64,000 nt of DNA from Pseudomonas khavaziana (GCF_019145205.1 NZ_JAHSTT010000004.1:186001-250000), one strand, 5' to 3'; counted from the first letter of the stretch, positions 1 through 9,530 are shown. Notes: generated by a model not told the origin, from the sequence alone. Numbers and translations: made by a program.

Positions 1-127
1 CAAACGCTTGGGGCGAGGTCACTTCATGGATGATGTGACGGTCGATATAGATCAGCGACGATCCATCATCGCGACGTTTCACTTCATGGGAATCCCAAAG
101 CTTGTCGTAAAGCGTTTTGCCGGCCAT
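1..127 (-). CDS. leuC: 3-isopropylmalate dehydratase large subunit, N-terminal part only
   Basis: The reverse strand from 127 reads [16 protein letters not shown] and continues with [17 protein letters not shown], which is the characteristic start of LeuC, the aconitase-family large subunit that isomerises 2-isopropylmalate to 3-isopropylmalate in leucine synthesis. Only 42 codons lie in the window; the rest, with the iron-sulfur cysteines, lies beyond position 1. It is transcribed away from the LysR gene at 268, a common arrangement in pseudomonads. The short length makes this a recognition from the N-terminus alone, but that N-terminus is highly conserved. Confidence 0.93.
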   Translation of the reverse strand, partial: MAGKTLYDKLWDSHEVKRRDDGSSLIYIDRHIIHEVTSPQAF

Positions 128-267
128 CAGTCGGTCCTCATCAGCGGTGCTTCTATACGCCGGGCTTTTCAATAACCCTTTGGCTTGTGAGGCTGATGGT
201 ATGGCGCTACATTAAATAACTCAAATTCATATTTTTTATGCTTTGGATTACCAACTGGAATAGCACC

Positions 268-1158
268 ATGGACCTGGCCAACCTCAACGCCTTTATTGCC
301 ATCGCTGAAACCGGCAGTTTCTCGGGTGCCGGCGAACGCCTGCACCTGACCCAACCGGCCATCAGCAAACGTATCGCTGGCCTGGAACAACAACTGAAGG
401 TGCGTCTGTTCGATCGCCTGGGCCGTGAAGTGGGTTTGACCGAAGCCGGGCGAGCCTTGCTGCCTCGCGCCTATCAGATCCTCAATGTGCTGGACGACAC
501 CCGTCGCGCCCTGACCAACCTCACCGGCGAAGTCAGCGGGCGACTCACTCTGGCCACCAGCCACCATATAGGCCTGCACCGTCTGCCGCCGATCCTGCGC
601 ACCTTCACGCGGCAATACCCGAACGTGGCATTGGATATTCAGTTTCTGGATTCGGAAGTGGCCTACGAAGAGATCCTCCACGGTCGTGCCGAAGTGGCAG
701 TGATTACCCTGGCGCCCGAACCGCACAACCTGGTGCGCGCCACGCCGATCTGGGATGACCCGCTGGATTTCGTGGTGGCACCCGAACACAGCCTGATCAG
801 CAACGGCTCCATCAGCCTGGCCGATATCGCCGCGCACCCGGCGGTGTTCCCCGGGGGCAATACCTTCACCCACCACATTGTCAGCCGGTTGTTCGAGGCC
901 CAAGGCCTTGCGCCGAATATCGCCATGAGCACCAATTACCTGGAAACCATCAAGATGATGGTCTCCATCGGCCTGGCCTGGAGCGTGTTGCCGCGCACCA
1001 TGCTCGATGACCAGGTGGCAAGTATCGCTTTGCCGGGCATACAGCTCAGTCGCCAGCTAGGCTATATCGTGCACACCGAAAGGACGCTGTCGAACGCTGC
1101 GCGGGCCTTCATGAGCCTATTGGATGCACAGGTTGATCTGCCAGGGTTACCGGCATGA
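268..1158 (+). CDS. LysR-family transcriptional regulator, divergent from leuC
   Basis: 296-residue LysR-type protein. The N-terminal winged helix-turn-helix (residues about 1-60) contains the typical pattern FSGAGERLHLTQPAISKRI and LFDRLGREVGLTEAG; the rest (about 90-290) is a LysR substrate-binding domain. I place the start at the ATG at 268 (MDLANLNAF) because LysR proteins normally begin a few residues before this helix; an in-frame ATG at 238 would add ten residues that do not look like the family. Its position divergent from leuC suggests control of leucine genes, by inference only. The effector is unknown. Confidence 0.9.
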   Translation: MDLANLNAFIAIAETGSFSGAGERLHLTQPAISKRIAGLEQQLKVRLFDRLGREVGLTEAGRALLPRAYQILNVLDDTRRALTNLTGEVSGRLTLATSHHIGLHRLPPILRTFTRQYPNVALDIQFLDSEVAYEEILHGRAEVAVITLAPEPHNLVRATPIWDDPLDFVVAPEHSLISNGSISLADIAAHPAVFPGGNTFTHHIVSRLFEAQGLAPNIAMSTNYLETIKMMVSIGLAWSVLPRTMLDDQVASIALPGIQLSRQLGYIVHTERTLSNAARAFMSLLDAQVDLPGLPA

Positions 1159-1224
1159 CACCGTGCGGCCCCGGGTTCTAACTACTACCGCGCTGTTTTC
1201 CCAACGAGCCAAGGCCCTTTGACA

Positions 1225-4200
1225 ATGCGCAATCCCGTCGACCCGATGCCCCCCCTCCCCCGCATCTACGCCCTGGACCCTCAAGCGGCGGAGCAAAGCT
1301 GGGACAGCGCCCCGCAATTGCTGGCGGCCCTCAATGCCGCCCGGCTGGGTGCCTGGTGCTGGGAAATCGATACGGGAAAAATCAGTTGGTCACGGGGCAC
1401 CCAGGCGTTATTTGGCTTTGATCCTCGCCAGCCGCTGCCCAAGGACCTCGACTATCTCGATCTGCTCGCACCGGAAGACCGAACCCGCGTGATACGCGGT
1501 TTTCACGCGGTACTCGCCGGGGAGCCATTCGAGCGCGCCATGCACCACCGCATCCAGTGGCCCGATGGCAGCCTGCACTGGCTGGAGATCAGCGGCAGCC
1601 TGGCGCCAGACAAAGCAGGTCGCCGCCGCATGATCGGAGTGATTCGTGAGATCACTCACCAGCGCGAACGCGAATACGCGCTCAGTCATTCAGAAAAGCG
1701 CTTCGCCACGCTGTTCCACCTGTGCCCGAACATGGTGCTGCTGACGCGCCAGGCCGACGGTTTGATCAGCGAGGCCAACCAGTACTTCGAAATGCTGTTC
1801 GGCTGGCCGGTGGCCGACGCCATTGGCCGTACCACCCTGGAGCTGGGCTTGTGGCGCGACCCTGAACAACGCGCACTGCTGGTCAAGGCCACCCAGCGCA
1901 AGGGCGAGCCCATGACCATGGAGGTGCAGTTCTGCGCCAGCAACGGCCAGATCCACGACGGCACGCTCAGCGCCCAGAAGGTCGAGCTGGACGGCGAGGC
2001 CTACCTGATCAGCACGTTCCTCGACACCACAGAGCGCAAAAATGCCGAACAAGCGCTCAAGGACAGCCAGGAACGCCTGGACCTGGCCCTGGACTCGGCA
2101 CAGCTGGGCACCTGGGACTGGCACATACCCAGCGGCATGCTTTACGGCTCGGCCCGTGCCGCCCAACTGCACGGCCTGGACCCCGCACCGTTCCACGAAT
2201 CCTTCGATGCGTTTTTCGAAGGCATGTCCGATGAAGACCGCGAGGGCATGCGCAACGCCTACCGCAGCTTGCGCGAAGGTCCGGGTGGCAACTATCAGTT
2301 GACCTATCGCGTGCTGATGGAGGACGGCAGCCCACGCTACCTGGAAAGCCGTGCCCGCCTGTATCGCGACGAGTCCGGCCACCCCTTGCGCATGGCCGGC
2401 ACGTTGCTGGATATCACCGACCAGGTCGAGCGCGAGCAACGGCTCACAGCCTCCGAAGAAAAATTCGCCAGCTTGTTCCAGGCCAGCCCCGACCCGATCT
2501 GCGTGACCGACCTGGACAGCGGCGCCTTTATCGAGATCAACCCCGCGTTCACCCAGACCTTCGGCTTTACCGCCGCCGAAGTGATCGACAAAAGCGCCGA
2601 ACAGATCGGCCTGTGGGACGAGTCCAGCAAGCGTCTGCAACGCATCGAGCAGGTGATTCGCGAACAGGCCCTGAGCAACGTAGCCGTCGTAGTGCATCAC
2701 AAGGATGGCCAAAGCCTGACCTGCGTGATTTCCAGCCGCTTGATCAAGGTCAGCGACCAGTCGTGCATCGTCACCACGCTGCGCGATATCACCCAGCAGC
2801 AACGCTCGGAAGCCGCACTCAAGGCCAGTGAAGAGAAATTCGCCAAGGCATTCCACTCCAGCCCCGACGCAATTTCCATCACCGAACGCGACAGCGGCCG
2901 TTATGTGGAGGTCAATGATGGTTTTTGCCGCCTGACCGGTTACCGCACCGAGGAAGTGATCGGCCTGACCCTCTACCAGATCGGCATCTGGGCCGATGAA
3001 AACCAGCGCGCCGCCCTGCTGGCCGAACTGCAGATCAAAGGTCGCATTCATCATCTGGAAATGCTCTGGCACAACAAACGTGGCGAGGTGTTGGCGGTGG
3101 AGGTTTCGGTTGAACCGATCACCTTGAATGAAACCCCATGCCTGCTGCTGACCGCACGGGATGTCAGCCTGTTGAAAAACGCCCAGGCGCAGATCCGTCA
3201 CCTGGCCTACCACGACCCCCTCACCAACCTGCCCAACCGTGCGCTGCTGATGGATCGCCTGAGCCAGCAGATCGCCCTGCTCAAGCGCCACAACTTGCGC
3301 GGCGCCCTGCTGTTTCTTGACCTCGACCACTTCAAGCACATCAACGACTCCCTCGGCCATCCGGTGGGTGACACCGTATTGAAGATCGTCACCGCCCGCC
3401 TGGAAGCCAGCGTGCGCATGGAGGACACCGTGGCACGCCTGGGCGGCGATGAATTTGTGGTGCTGCTCAGCGGCCTGGAGGGTTCGCGTCAGGCCGTCAG
3501 CAGCCAGGTGCAAGCATTGGCCGACACCCTGCGCGAGTTGCTTTCGGAACCGATGTTCCTCGACGGCCATCGGCTGCAGGTCACGCCCAGCATCGGCGTG
3601 GCGCTGATTCCCGACCATGGCAGCACACCGGCCGACCTGCTCAAGCGCGCTGACATCGCCCTGTACCGCGCCAAGGACTCAGGGCGCAATACCACGCAGA
3701 TGTTCCACAACAGCATGCAGAAAACCGCCAGCGAGCGCCTGCGTATGGAGACCGACCTGCGCCTGGCCTTGTCACGCGGTGAGTTCAGCGTGCATTACCA
3801 ACCGCAAGTAGACGCACGCGGCAACAGGATTATCGGCGCCGAGGCCCTGGTGCGCTGGCAGCATCCGCAACTGGGCGCGCAGTCGCCAACGGAATTTATC
3901 AAGGTATTGGAAGACAGCGGCCTGATCCTGGAAGTCGGCACCTGGATTCTCGATGAAGCCTGCGGCGCCTTCGCACAATTGATTGCCGACGGCCTGGTGG
4001 ACCCGCTCAATTTCAGCCTGTGCGTGAACATCAGCCCGCGGCAGTTTCGCCAGAATGATTTCGTGGAACGGGTGGAACGCAGCCTCAAACAGCACCAACT
4101 GCCCTTCAGCCTGCTGAAACTGGAGATCACCGAAGGCATTGTCATCCAGAACCTTGACGATACCGTGGCGAAGATGCGCCGCCTGAAAAAGCTAGGCGTG

Positions 4201-4503
4201 AGCTTCGCGATGGATGATTTCGGCACCGGCTATTCTTCCCTGACCTACCTCAAGCGCCTGCCGGTGGATGCATTGAAAATCGATCAGTCGTTCGTACGCG
4301 ATGCCACCCACGACCCGAATGATGCGGAAATCATCCGCGCCATTGTGGCCATGGCGCGCAGCTTGAACCTGGAGGTGATTGCCGAGGGCGTGGAAACCCC
4401 GGAACAACTGGCGTTCCTGCAGCAGTTGGGCTGCCATTTATTCCAGGGTTATTTGCACAGCCGGCCGTTACCGATAGAGGGGTTCAGGCGGCTGCTGGAG
4501 TAG
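1225..4503 (+). CDS. Multi-PAS diguanylate cyclase/phosphodiesterase (GGDEF and EAL)
   Basis: 1092 residues. Five PAS/PAC units follow one another at roughly 30-150, 155-270, 280-405, 415-535 and 540-660, the later ones sharing a repeated pattern (EEKFA.LF..SPD....T). Next comes a GGDEF domain (about 665-830) with an intact GGDEF motif at 740-744, then an EAL domain (about 840-1090) with EAL at 873-875 and later DDFGTGYSS. Both catalytic signatures are complete, so it may make and degrade cyclic di-GMP. No transmembrane segment is evident, so the PAS units probably sense a cytoplasmic signal. The ATG at 1225 has AAGG ten bases upstream; a TTG at 1219 would sit too close to it. Confidence 0.93.
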   Translation: MRNPVDPMPPLPRIYALDPQAAEQSWDSAPQLLAALNAARLGAWCWEIDTGKISWSRGTQALFGFDPRQPLPKDLDYLDLLAPEDRTRVIRGFHAVLAGEPFERAMHHRIQWPDGSLHWLEISGSLAPDKAGRRRMIGVIREITHQREREYALSHSEKRFATLFHLCPNMVLLTRQADGLISEANQYFEMLFGWPVADAIGRTTLELGLWRDPEQRALLVKATQRKGEPMTMEVQFCASNGQIHDGTLSAQKVELDGEAYLISTFLDTTERKNAEQALKDSQERLDLALDSAQLGTWDWHIPSGMLYGSARAAQLHGLDPAPFHESFDAFFEGMSDEDREGMRNAYRSLREGPGGNYQLTYRVLMEDGSPRYLESRARLYRDESGHPLRMAGTLLDITDQVEREQRLTASEEKFASLFQASPDPICVTDLDSGAFIEINPAFTQTFGFTAAEVIDKSAEQIGLWDESSKRLQRIEQVIREQALSNVAVVVHHKDGQSLTCVISSRLIKVSDQSCIVTTLRDITQQQRSEAALKASEEKFAKAFHSSPDAISITERDSGRYVEVNDGFCRLTGYRTEEVIGLTLYQIGIWADENQRAALLAELQIKGRIHHLEMLWHNKRGEVLAVEVSVEPITLNETPCLLLTARDVSLLKNAQAQIRHLAYHDPLTNLPNRALLMDRLSQQIALLKRHNLRGALLFLDLDHFKHINDSLGHPVGDTVLKIVTARLEASVRMEDTVARLGGDEFVVLLSGLEGSRQAVSSQVQALADTLRELLSEPMFLDGHRLQVTPSIGVALIPDHGSTPADLLKRADIALYRAKDSGRNTTQMFHNSMQKTASERLRMETDLRLALSRGEFSVHYQPQVDARGNRIIGAEALVRWQHPQLGAQSPTEFIKVLEDSGLILEVGTWILDEACGAFAQLIADGLVDPLNFSLCVNISPRQFRQNDFVERVERSLKQHQLPFSLLKLEITEGIVIQNLDDTVAKMRRLKKLGVSFAMDDFGTGYSSLTYLKRLPVDALKIDQSFVRDATHDPNDAEIIRAIVAMARSLNLEVIAEGVETPEQLAFLQQLGCHLFQGYLHSRPLPIEGFRRLLE

Positions 4504-4506
4504 CGA

Positions 4507-5454
4507 TCAGATCAGCGCTACGGCCTGACCTCGCGTAGGGGCCGAACCTTGGCGCCCCCATAATTCTTCGCGGCCATTGATGACCGCCACCGAATGCATG
4601 GCCCGGTTACACATACCCAGTTGCCCATTGGCAAGGTCGCGTACAGAAACCTTTTTCATATGCTTCTTCAACCCCAGCCGCATGAACCCTTCACCCGGCC
4701 CGGTCTCGTCCTCGCCATTATTCAAACTGCGGATCGCCGCCTGGAAGCTTCGTCCCGCCGTACGGTCATTGTTTTCCATCTGCGCACGCTTGGCACTAAC
4801 CGCAAACAAGAACTGCGCATCCTTGAGCATCCCCTTATCGGCGCCGACAAACCGCGCAGCTCTCGCCCCTTCGGCGAGCTCACGGTCGGTCAGGGTGAGC
4901 TGGAAGTCATCCCGCATGACCACCTGGTAGCCGCCACTGGTTTTGGTCACTTCCTTGAAAATATCCGTGGGGCTCTGACCAAATCGATACATCGCCGCCT
5001 TGATGGCCGATACCGTCACACAGTTGCCATCGGGGCCCTGGCGAAACCCGCTCCAGATGTTGTCAGGCTTGGCGCCATTTCGCTTGCTGGAAAGCCCCTG
5101 GATTTCCAGTGCAGCACCTGGTTTGGGGGCGACAGGTTCTGGCGTCACCTGCGGGGTAACTTTTACGGAAGGAGCAGGTGCATCAGGACGTACCCGGGCC
5201 CGTCTATCTCTTCCCTCAGATATCAACTCCTGTAACTGAGAAGAAATCGAACGCAACGCAGTAAGAACTTCCGGCAACTTATCATTTTCGGTTTTGCTTT
5301 CCGACACCGTGCTGACAGGTACACTTACATCGCGTTTAACACTCTCACTGCCAGACCACAGCGTTGGGCTTAACTTATTACTCGCTTCACCCAGATCACC
5401 GAACTTATTGAAATCTACAATACGCGCAAAATTGTTAATTGAATGAATAGACAT
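4507..5454 (-). CDS. Possible secreted effector-like protein with Cys/His protease-like residues
   Basis: 315 residues, family not recognised with certainty. The N-terminal third (1-125) is low-complexity, Ser/Thr/Pro/Lys-rich and lacks a classical signal peptide, as in many type III substrates. The C-terminal part is globular and contains GPDGNCVTVSAIKAAM (Cys145) and HSVAVINGREELWG (His287), the order and spacing expected of a papain-like cysteine protease or a related fold. The start at 5454 has GGAG about seven bases upstream. It converges on the GGDEF/EAL gene with only three bases between stops. Secretion and protease activity are inferred; it could also be a non-enzymatic orphan protein. 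Confidence 0.6.
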   Translation of the reverse strand: MSIHSINNFARIVDFNKFGDLGEASNKLSPTLWSGSESVKRDVSVPVSTVSESKTENDKLPEVLTALRSISSQLQELISEGRDRRARVRPDAPAPSVKVTPQVTPEPVAPKPGAALEIQGLSSKRNGAKPDNIWSGFRQGPDGNCVTVSAIKAAMYRFGQSPTDIFKEVTKTSGGYQVVMRDDFQLTLTDRELAEGARAARFVGADKGMLKDAQFLFAVSAKRAQMENNDRTAGRSFQAAIRSLNNGEDETGPGEGFMRLGLKKHMKKVSVRDLANGQLGMCNRAMHSVAVINGREELWGRQGSAPTRGQAVALI

Positions 5455-5912
5455 ATACTTCTCCACACACAGGCATCCCACGAATACAGACTTCGCCGAA
5501 GGTGCCTGCTTTTCTTAAAATTTTAAACAACCCCGCTCATACACAGCCTCGGGACGCTCGTCCGCCCCTGATTCAGTGCGGGTATTGATTTGACTTTTAT
5601 GAACTGGAAACAACAGCGTCACCCAGTCCATCTATTCGTGGGGAATGCGCCTATCGAGTTCCCGAAATTGTTTCTTATATAACGACACCCGCACGCACTC
5701 GAGGGCGCTCCTCCCTGCCTGTTTCCATGAGCCCTTGCGCCAAGCTGCTGCCGGCTAATCTTGGTCCTTACATACGTTAATAAACGACTGATCGGCAAAT
5801 AGCCGATAATATTCAAGCAACTTCAAGCTGAGCTTTTTATGGTATTTCGCGCACGCGAAAGAAAAGGCTCCAATGGAGCCTTATCAGTTCAATATAAAAA
5901 TTACTTGACGGT
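5455..5912. other. Intergenic region without a supported gene
   Basis: This 458-base stretch is AT-richer than its surroundings. It holds the terminator hairpins after dusC and presumably the promoter of the gene ending at 4507. A 65-codon frame on the reverse strand (5619-5816) has no convincing ribosome site or family resemblance. Confidence 0.5.
5864..5882 (-). terminator. Rho-independent terminator of dusC
   Basis: Perfect 8-bp stem AAGGCTCC/GGAGCCTT with a three-base loop, followed on the reverse strand by a short T-rich run. A second palindrome, TTTCGCG-CA-CGCGAAA (5845-5860), lies directly downstream. Confidence 0.75.
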
Positions 5913-6875
5913 TCAATCCGACGGGGCTGGCTGCTGCATGCCCAACAGGCGACCGACCTGCTCCAAGTGCGTCTCACGCCGCAGGGCCGTGAACAGTTCC
6001 ACCGCCTCCGGGTAATTGCGTGTCAGCATCGCCAGCCATTGTTTCAAGCGTCCGGGCGCCTGCTTTTCAGTCAGTTGTGCCACCGATTGACGCCAGAATT
6101 CCTGCAGCATCGGCTGCATCTGCGCCCAGGTCATTTCGACCACGTCTTCGCCCGCCTTCGCGGCTACGATCTGCCGTGCCAGGTCAGGGCGAGCCACCAG
6201 GCCACGGCCGAGCATGATGTCTTCGGCACCACTGATTTCGCGACAACGCTTCCAGTCTTCGACGCTCCAGATATCGCCATTGGCGAACACCGGCACCTTG
6301 ACCACTTCCTGCACCCGCGGGATCCACTCCCAATGGGCCGGCGGCTTGTAGCCATCGGCCTTGGTGCGCGCGTGCACCACGATATGCGCAGCACCGCCCT
6401 CGGCCAGGGCCGTGGCGCACACCAGCGCGCCGTCCGGGCTGTCGAAGCCCAGGCGCATCTTGGCGGTGACCGGAATGTGGGCAGGCACGGCGCGGCGCAC
6501 GTGCTCGACAATCTGGTTGAGCAGTTCCGGCTCCTTGAGCAGCACCGCACCACCACGGGATTTGTTCACGGTCTTGGCCGGGCAACCGAAGTTCAAGTCG
6601 ATGACTTGCGAACCCAACTCGCAGGCCAGTGCGGCATTTTCCGCCAGGCATACCGGGTCGGAGCCGAGCAGTTGTACACGCAGCGGCACACCTGCCGCCG
6701 TGTGGGCACCGTGCAACAGCTCCGGAGCGAGCTTATGGAAATAGGCAGGGGTGAGCAGGCGGTCGTTGACGCGGATGAACTCGGTCACGCACCAGTCAAT
6801 ACCGCCCACGCGGGTCAGCACGTCCCGCAGGATGTTGTCGACCAACCCCTCCATGGGCGCCAAGGCAATTTGCAT
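5913..6875 (-). CDS. dusC: tRNA-dihydrouridine synthase, DusC type
   Basis: 320-residue FMN-dependent enzyme that reduces a specific uridine of tRNA to dihydrouridine. The N-terminus [10 protein letters not shown] and the catalytic motif [14 protein letters not shown] (Cys98) are diagnostic of the Dus family; [13 protein letters not shown] and VFANGDIWS mark the TIM-barrel FMN and RNA-binding parts. The WEWIP segment and the overall length fit the DusC branch (U16) better than DusA or DusB. The ATG at 6875 has GAG eight bases upstream; the in-frame GTG at 6884 is less likely. It ends in a clear terminator. Confidence 0.9.
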   Translation of the reverse strand: MQIALAPMEGLVDNILRDVLTRVGGIDWCVTEFIRVNDRLLTPAYFHKLAPELLHGAHTAAGVPLRVQLLGSDPVCLAENAALACELGSQVIDLNFGCPAKTVNKSRGGAVLLKEPELLNQIVEHVRRAVPAHIPVTAKMRLGFDSPDGALVCATALAEGGAAHIVVHARTKADGYKPPAHWEWIPRVQEVVKVPVFANGDIWSVEDWKRCREISGAEDIMLGRGLVARPDLARQIVAAKAGEDVVEMTWAQMQPMLQEFWRQSVAQLTEKQAPGRLKQWLAMLTRNYPEAVELFTALRRETHLEQVGRLLGMQQPAPSD

Positions 6876-6930
6876 GGAAAACACTCAACAAAAATCGTGG
6901 CGCAGTTTACTGGGTTTCCTGCGGCAACCG

Positions 6931-7365
6931 TTAACCCCCGGTCAGGGCGGGGCCATAACCTTCAATAAACTCGGCGGGCATACGCTTGGGCTTGCCGCTG
7001 GACAGCTCGATGCACACAAAGGTGGTTTGCGCACGCAGCAGGGTCGCGCCATCACGGGGGCGTACCAGCTGGAAACGACGGGTCATTTTCAGGCGCTGGT
7101 CCCAATCAACGATCCAGGTGGCCAGTTGCAACTCATCGCCTTCATAGCCGGCCGCCAGGTAATCGATCTCGTGGCGCACCACGGCCATGGCACGATCCAG
7201 GCGCCGGTATTCGGTGAGGTCCAGCCCCAGGCGCTGGGAATGGCGCCAGGCACAACGCTCCAGCCAGGCCACGTACACCGCGTTATTGGCGTGCCCGAGG
7301 CCGTCGATGTCCTCAGGCGCGACCTGCAGATCGATGATAAACGGCGTTGCCAGGTCCCAGCCCAT
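6931..7365 (-). CDS. Acyl-CoA thioesterase of the 4HBT hotdog family
   Basis: 144 residues with the 4-hydroxybenzoyl-CoA thioesterase signature DIDGLGHANNAVYVAWLE near residues 19-36, including the Asp and the His-Asn-Asn typical of YbgC-like hotdog thioesterases. The substrate cannot be told from sequence. The start at 7365 is preceded by GGAGC-AAGG. The same frame stays open upstream to 7530, overlapping the hydrolase gene, but that extension has no family resemblance. It follows the hydrolase gene by 38 bases and is probably cotranscribed with it. Confidence 0.85.
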   Translation of the reverse strand: MGWDLATPFIIDLQVAPEDIDGLGHANNAVYVAWLERCAWRHSQRLGLDLTEYRRLDRAMAVVRHEIDYLAAGYEGDELQLATWIVDWDQRLKMTRRFQLVRPRDGATLLRAQTTFVCIELSSGKPKRMPAEFIEGYGPALTGG

Positions 7366-7403
7366 GCCTTGCTCCAGTCGATTAATGTCGGCGGGGCAGT
7401 GTA

Positions 7404-8237
7404 TCAGGCGATTTGCCGTTCCTGTAGGCGGCCAGCTAACAGCACGAGTACCGCATCGATCACCCTTGGGTCGGCCAGCACTTTCTGATGCCCGCCGGCC
7501 TCCAGACGCAACAGACGGCTGTCGAACCACGCCTCATGGATGGCTTGCGACGCCTTGACCGGCACGAAGGTGTCGTCTTCGGCATGCACGATCAGGCCGG
7601 GGATATTCATCTGGTAGTGAGCCACATCCAGGTGCTTGAGCGGCATGCCGAACGTCAATTCCACCTCCTGGATGAACGCCGCCCGCGCCCGCGCCGGCAA
7701 ACCGACCATGTGGGTGAAACCGCGCAACACATCCAGAAAACGCGAGGGTGCGGCAATACTCACCAACGCCTCGGTACGCAGCCCCAGTTGCACCGCCAGC
7801 ATCGCACTGGCGCCGCCCATGGAATGGCCGATTACCGCGTGCAGCGGCGGCAACTCGGCAGCGGCCTCGAGCATAGCGCGGGCAAACAGCAACACATGGG
7901 CTTCACGCCCCGGTGAACGGCCATGGGCGGGACCATCGAGGGCAATCACTGAATAACCGTTGTCCACCAACGCAGTGATCAAGCTGGCGAACTGCGTGGG
8001 CCGGCCTTCCCAGCCGTGCATCAACAACACCGCAGGGCCCTGGCCCCAGCGCAGGGCGGATAAGCCAAAGCGCAGAGTAATGCGCTCCGACTGCGCCAAC
8101 AGCGGCAGCTCCCAGGCTCGTGGCGGCAGGTCACGCGGCGTCATGAACACACGTCGCATCCTGTTGGCCACGGTTTGCGGCGCCAGATGCCCCAGGGTGC
8201 CGTTGAAGCGACGAAGCCAGGTTAACGTGGCCATCAT
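7404..8237 (-). CDS. Alpha/beta hydrolase
   Basis: 277 residues with a serine-hydrolase fold. The nucleophile elbow GHSMGG has Ser139; Asp221 or Asp222 in HAEDDTFVP and His250 in AGGHQK complete a plausible triad, and LLMHGWEG supplies the oxyanion-hole region. There is no signal peptide. It lies 11 bases after the TetR gene (8249-8788) and 38 bases before the thioesterase, so regulator, hydrolase and thioesterase form one likely operon. Such clusters act on esters or acyl compounds, but the substrate here is unknown. Confidence 0.85.
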   Translation of the reverse strand: MMATLTWLRRFNGTLGHLAPQTVANRMRRVFMTPRDLPPRAWELPLLAQSERITLRFGLSALRWGQGPAVLLMHGWEGRPTQFASLITALVDNGYSVIALDGPAHGRSPGREAHVLLFARAMLEAAAELPPLHAVIGHSMGGASAMLAVQLGLRTEALVSIAAPSRFLDVLRGFTHMVGLPARARAAFIQEVELTFGMPLKHLDVAHYQMNIPGLIVHAEDDTFVPVKASQAIHEAWFDSRLLRLEAGGHQKVLADPRVIDAVLVLLAGRLQERQIA

Positions 8238-8248
8238 CCAGCCCTCTT

Positions 8249-8788
8249 CTAGCGTACGGCCGACTTGGCCGCGCGCAGCACACGGTCAGACAACTCACCC
8301 GGGCCAAGGGCACGGGCCAAAGCCAGGCCGCCGATCATCAGCGCCATATCCGCCAGGGCTTTGTCAGTATCCTCAGGGCTGGCGGCCAGCTGCGCAGCCA
8401 TCAGTTCACAGTGCTCACTCAAGGCCTGGCGGAATTCATCGGGCAGGCGGCTCATCTCGCCCACCGTCGCCGGAATCGGGCAGGCCTGGGTGGTGGAGTC
8501 GCGGTGCTTGCGCGACAGATAAAACGCCGCCACCAGCGCCCTGCGCTCTTCACCGGTCAGTTGCGAATCAATGTCGTCAATGGACGCACGACGCTTGGCC
8601 AACAGCTGAGTGAACGCCTCGAGCATCAAGGCGTCCTTGCTTTCAAAGTGCGCATAGAAACCACCGACCGTCAGTCCCGCCGCACCCATGACTTCGCCCA
8701 CGCTCGGCTCAGCCGGGCCGCGCTGGATCAACGCTGCGCTGGCAGCCTGCAAAATACGCTCGCGGGTCTGGGCTTTTTTATCGCTCAT
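8249..8788 (-). CDS. TetR/AcrR-family transcriptional repressor
   Basis: 179 residues. The N-terminal helix-turn-helix (about 9-56) reads RERILQAASAALIQRG followed by GEVMGAAGLTVGGFYAHFESKDAL, the standard TetR pattern. The C-terminal ligand-binding domain carries the PIPATVGEMSR segment found in a subgroup annotated as TetR_C. It heads the operon with the hydrolase and thioesterase. A 23-bp perfect palindrome 26 bases upstream of the start is a good candidate for its own operator, so autoregulation is likely. Confidence 0.9.
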   Translation of the reverse strand: MSDKKAQTRERILQAASAALIQRGPAEPSVGEVMGAAGLTVGGFYAHFESKDALMLEAFTQLLAKRRASIDDIDSQLTGEERRALVAAFYLSRKHRDSTTQACPIPATVGEMSRLPDEFRQALSEHCELMAAQLAASPEDTDKALADMALMIGGLALARALGPGELSDRVLRAAKSAVR

Positions 8789-8813
8789 ACTTGCCTCCGT
8801 CTCTCATGGGTTG

Positions 8814-8836
8814 AATATTATTACCATAATAATATT
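8814..8836. promoter_or_regulatory. Palindromic operator candidate for the TetR gene
   Basis: Arms AATATTATT (8814-8822) and AATAATATT (8828-8836) are perfect inverted repeats around ACCAT. The site lies just upstream of the TetR start, where an autoregulatory operator is expected. Confidence 0.6.
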
Positions 8837-8945
8837 TGGCAAGCGACCGGCATGACCATTGGTCAGTACACAGGAATGGGATCAGGGAGAGGATTGGCCA
8901 AACGCCAGACAAACAAAAGGGCCATTCAATAATTGAATGACCCTT

Positions 8946-8964
8946 AAAAATCCCGCAGAGCGGG
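8946..8964 (-). terminator. Terminator of the tRNA operon
   Basis: On the reverse strand CCCGC-TCT-GCGGG is followed by ATTTTT, seven bases after the CCA end of the last tRNA-Glu. This is a standard intrinsic terminator. Confidence 0.8.
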
Positions 8965-8970
8965 TAATCG

Positions 8971-9046
8971 TGGCGTCCCCTAGGGGACTCGAACCCCTGT
9001 TACCGCCGTGAAAGGGCGGTGTCCTAGGCCACTAGACGAAGGGGAC
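8971..9046 (-). tRNA. tRNA-Glu (TTC), distal copy
   Basis: 76-nt cloverleaf on the reverse strand, starting GTCCCCTTCGTCTAGTGG and ending GGGGACGCCA with CCA encoded. The anticodon TTC sits in the loop CTTTCAC. It is identical to the copy at 9251-9326. Confidence 0.98.
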
Positions 9047-9124
9047 ACAAACCTTCTGTACATTGATCAGGGCTGAGTCCTGATCGATTCAAGGCCGGTG
9101 TGGCCAAACCTTGAACCTGTAAAT

Positions 9125-9200
<76 letters not shown>

Positions 9201-9250
9201 GGATTTTTCGCCTCGCGGCGCAGCAGACCTTGCGAGCTGCTTGTTGAAAC

Positions 9251-9326
9251 TGGCGTCCCCTAGGGGACTCGAACCCCTGTTACCGCCGTGAAAGGGCGGT
9301 GTCCTAGGCCACTAGACGAAGGGGAC
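9251..9326 (-). tRNA. tRNA-Glu (TTC), proximal copy
   Basis: Same 76-nt sequence as the tRNA-Glu at 8971-9046, displaced by exactly 280 bases. CCA is encoded. Confidence 0.98.
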
Positions 9327-9404
9327 AAAACCTTCTGTACAACTGATCAGGGCTGAGACCTGATCGATTCAAGGACGGTGTGGCCAGACCTTGAACCTGT
9401 AGAT

Positions 9405-9480
<76 letters not shown>

Positions 9481-9501
9481 TCATCGGTGAGGACGGGGCG
9501 A

Positions 9502-9530
9502 ATCTTAATGGCGGTTTGGAAAGGTGTCAA
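9502..9530 (-). promoter_or_regulatory. Sigma-70 promoter of the tRNA-Ala/Glu operon
   Basis: On the reverse strand a consensus -35 TTGACA (9530-9525), a 17-base spacer and a -10 TAAGAT (9507-9502) lead into a C-rich stretch (TCGCCCCGTCC) like the discriminators of stringently controlled stable-RNA promoters. An A/T-rich tract upstream could be an UP element. Confidence 0.8.

Noticed and set aside
1690..3618. Long open frame antisense to the GGDEF/EAL gene
   Set aside because: It is a by-product of GC-rich codon bias in the real gene; its translation has no domain and is rich in Ala, Gly, Gln and Val in a repetitive way.
5619..5816. Possible small gene on the reverse strand
   Set aside because: No ribosome site and no protein-like composition; it overlaps likely promoter sequence.
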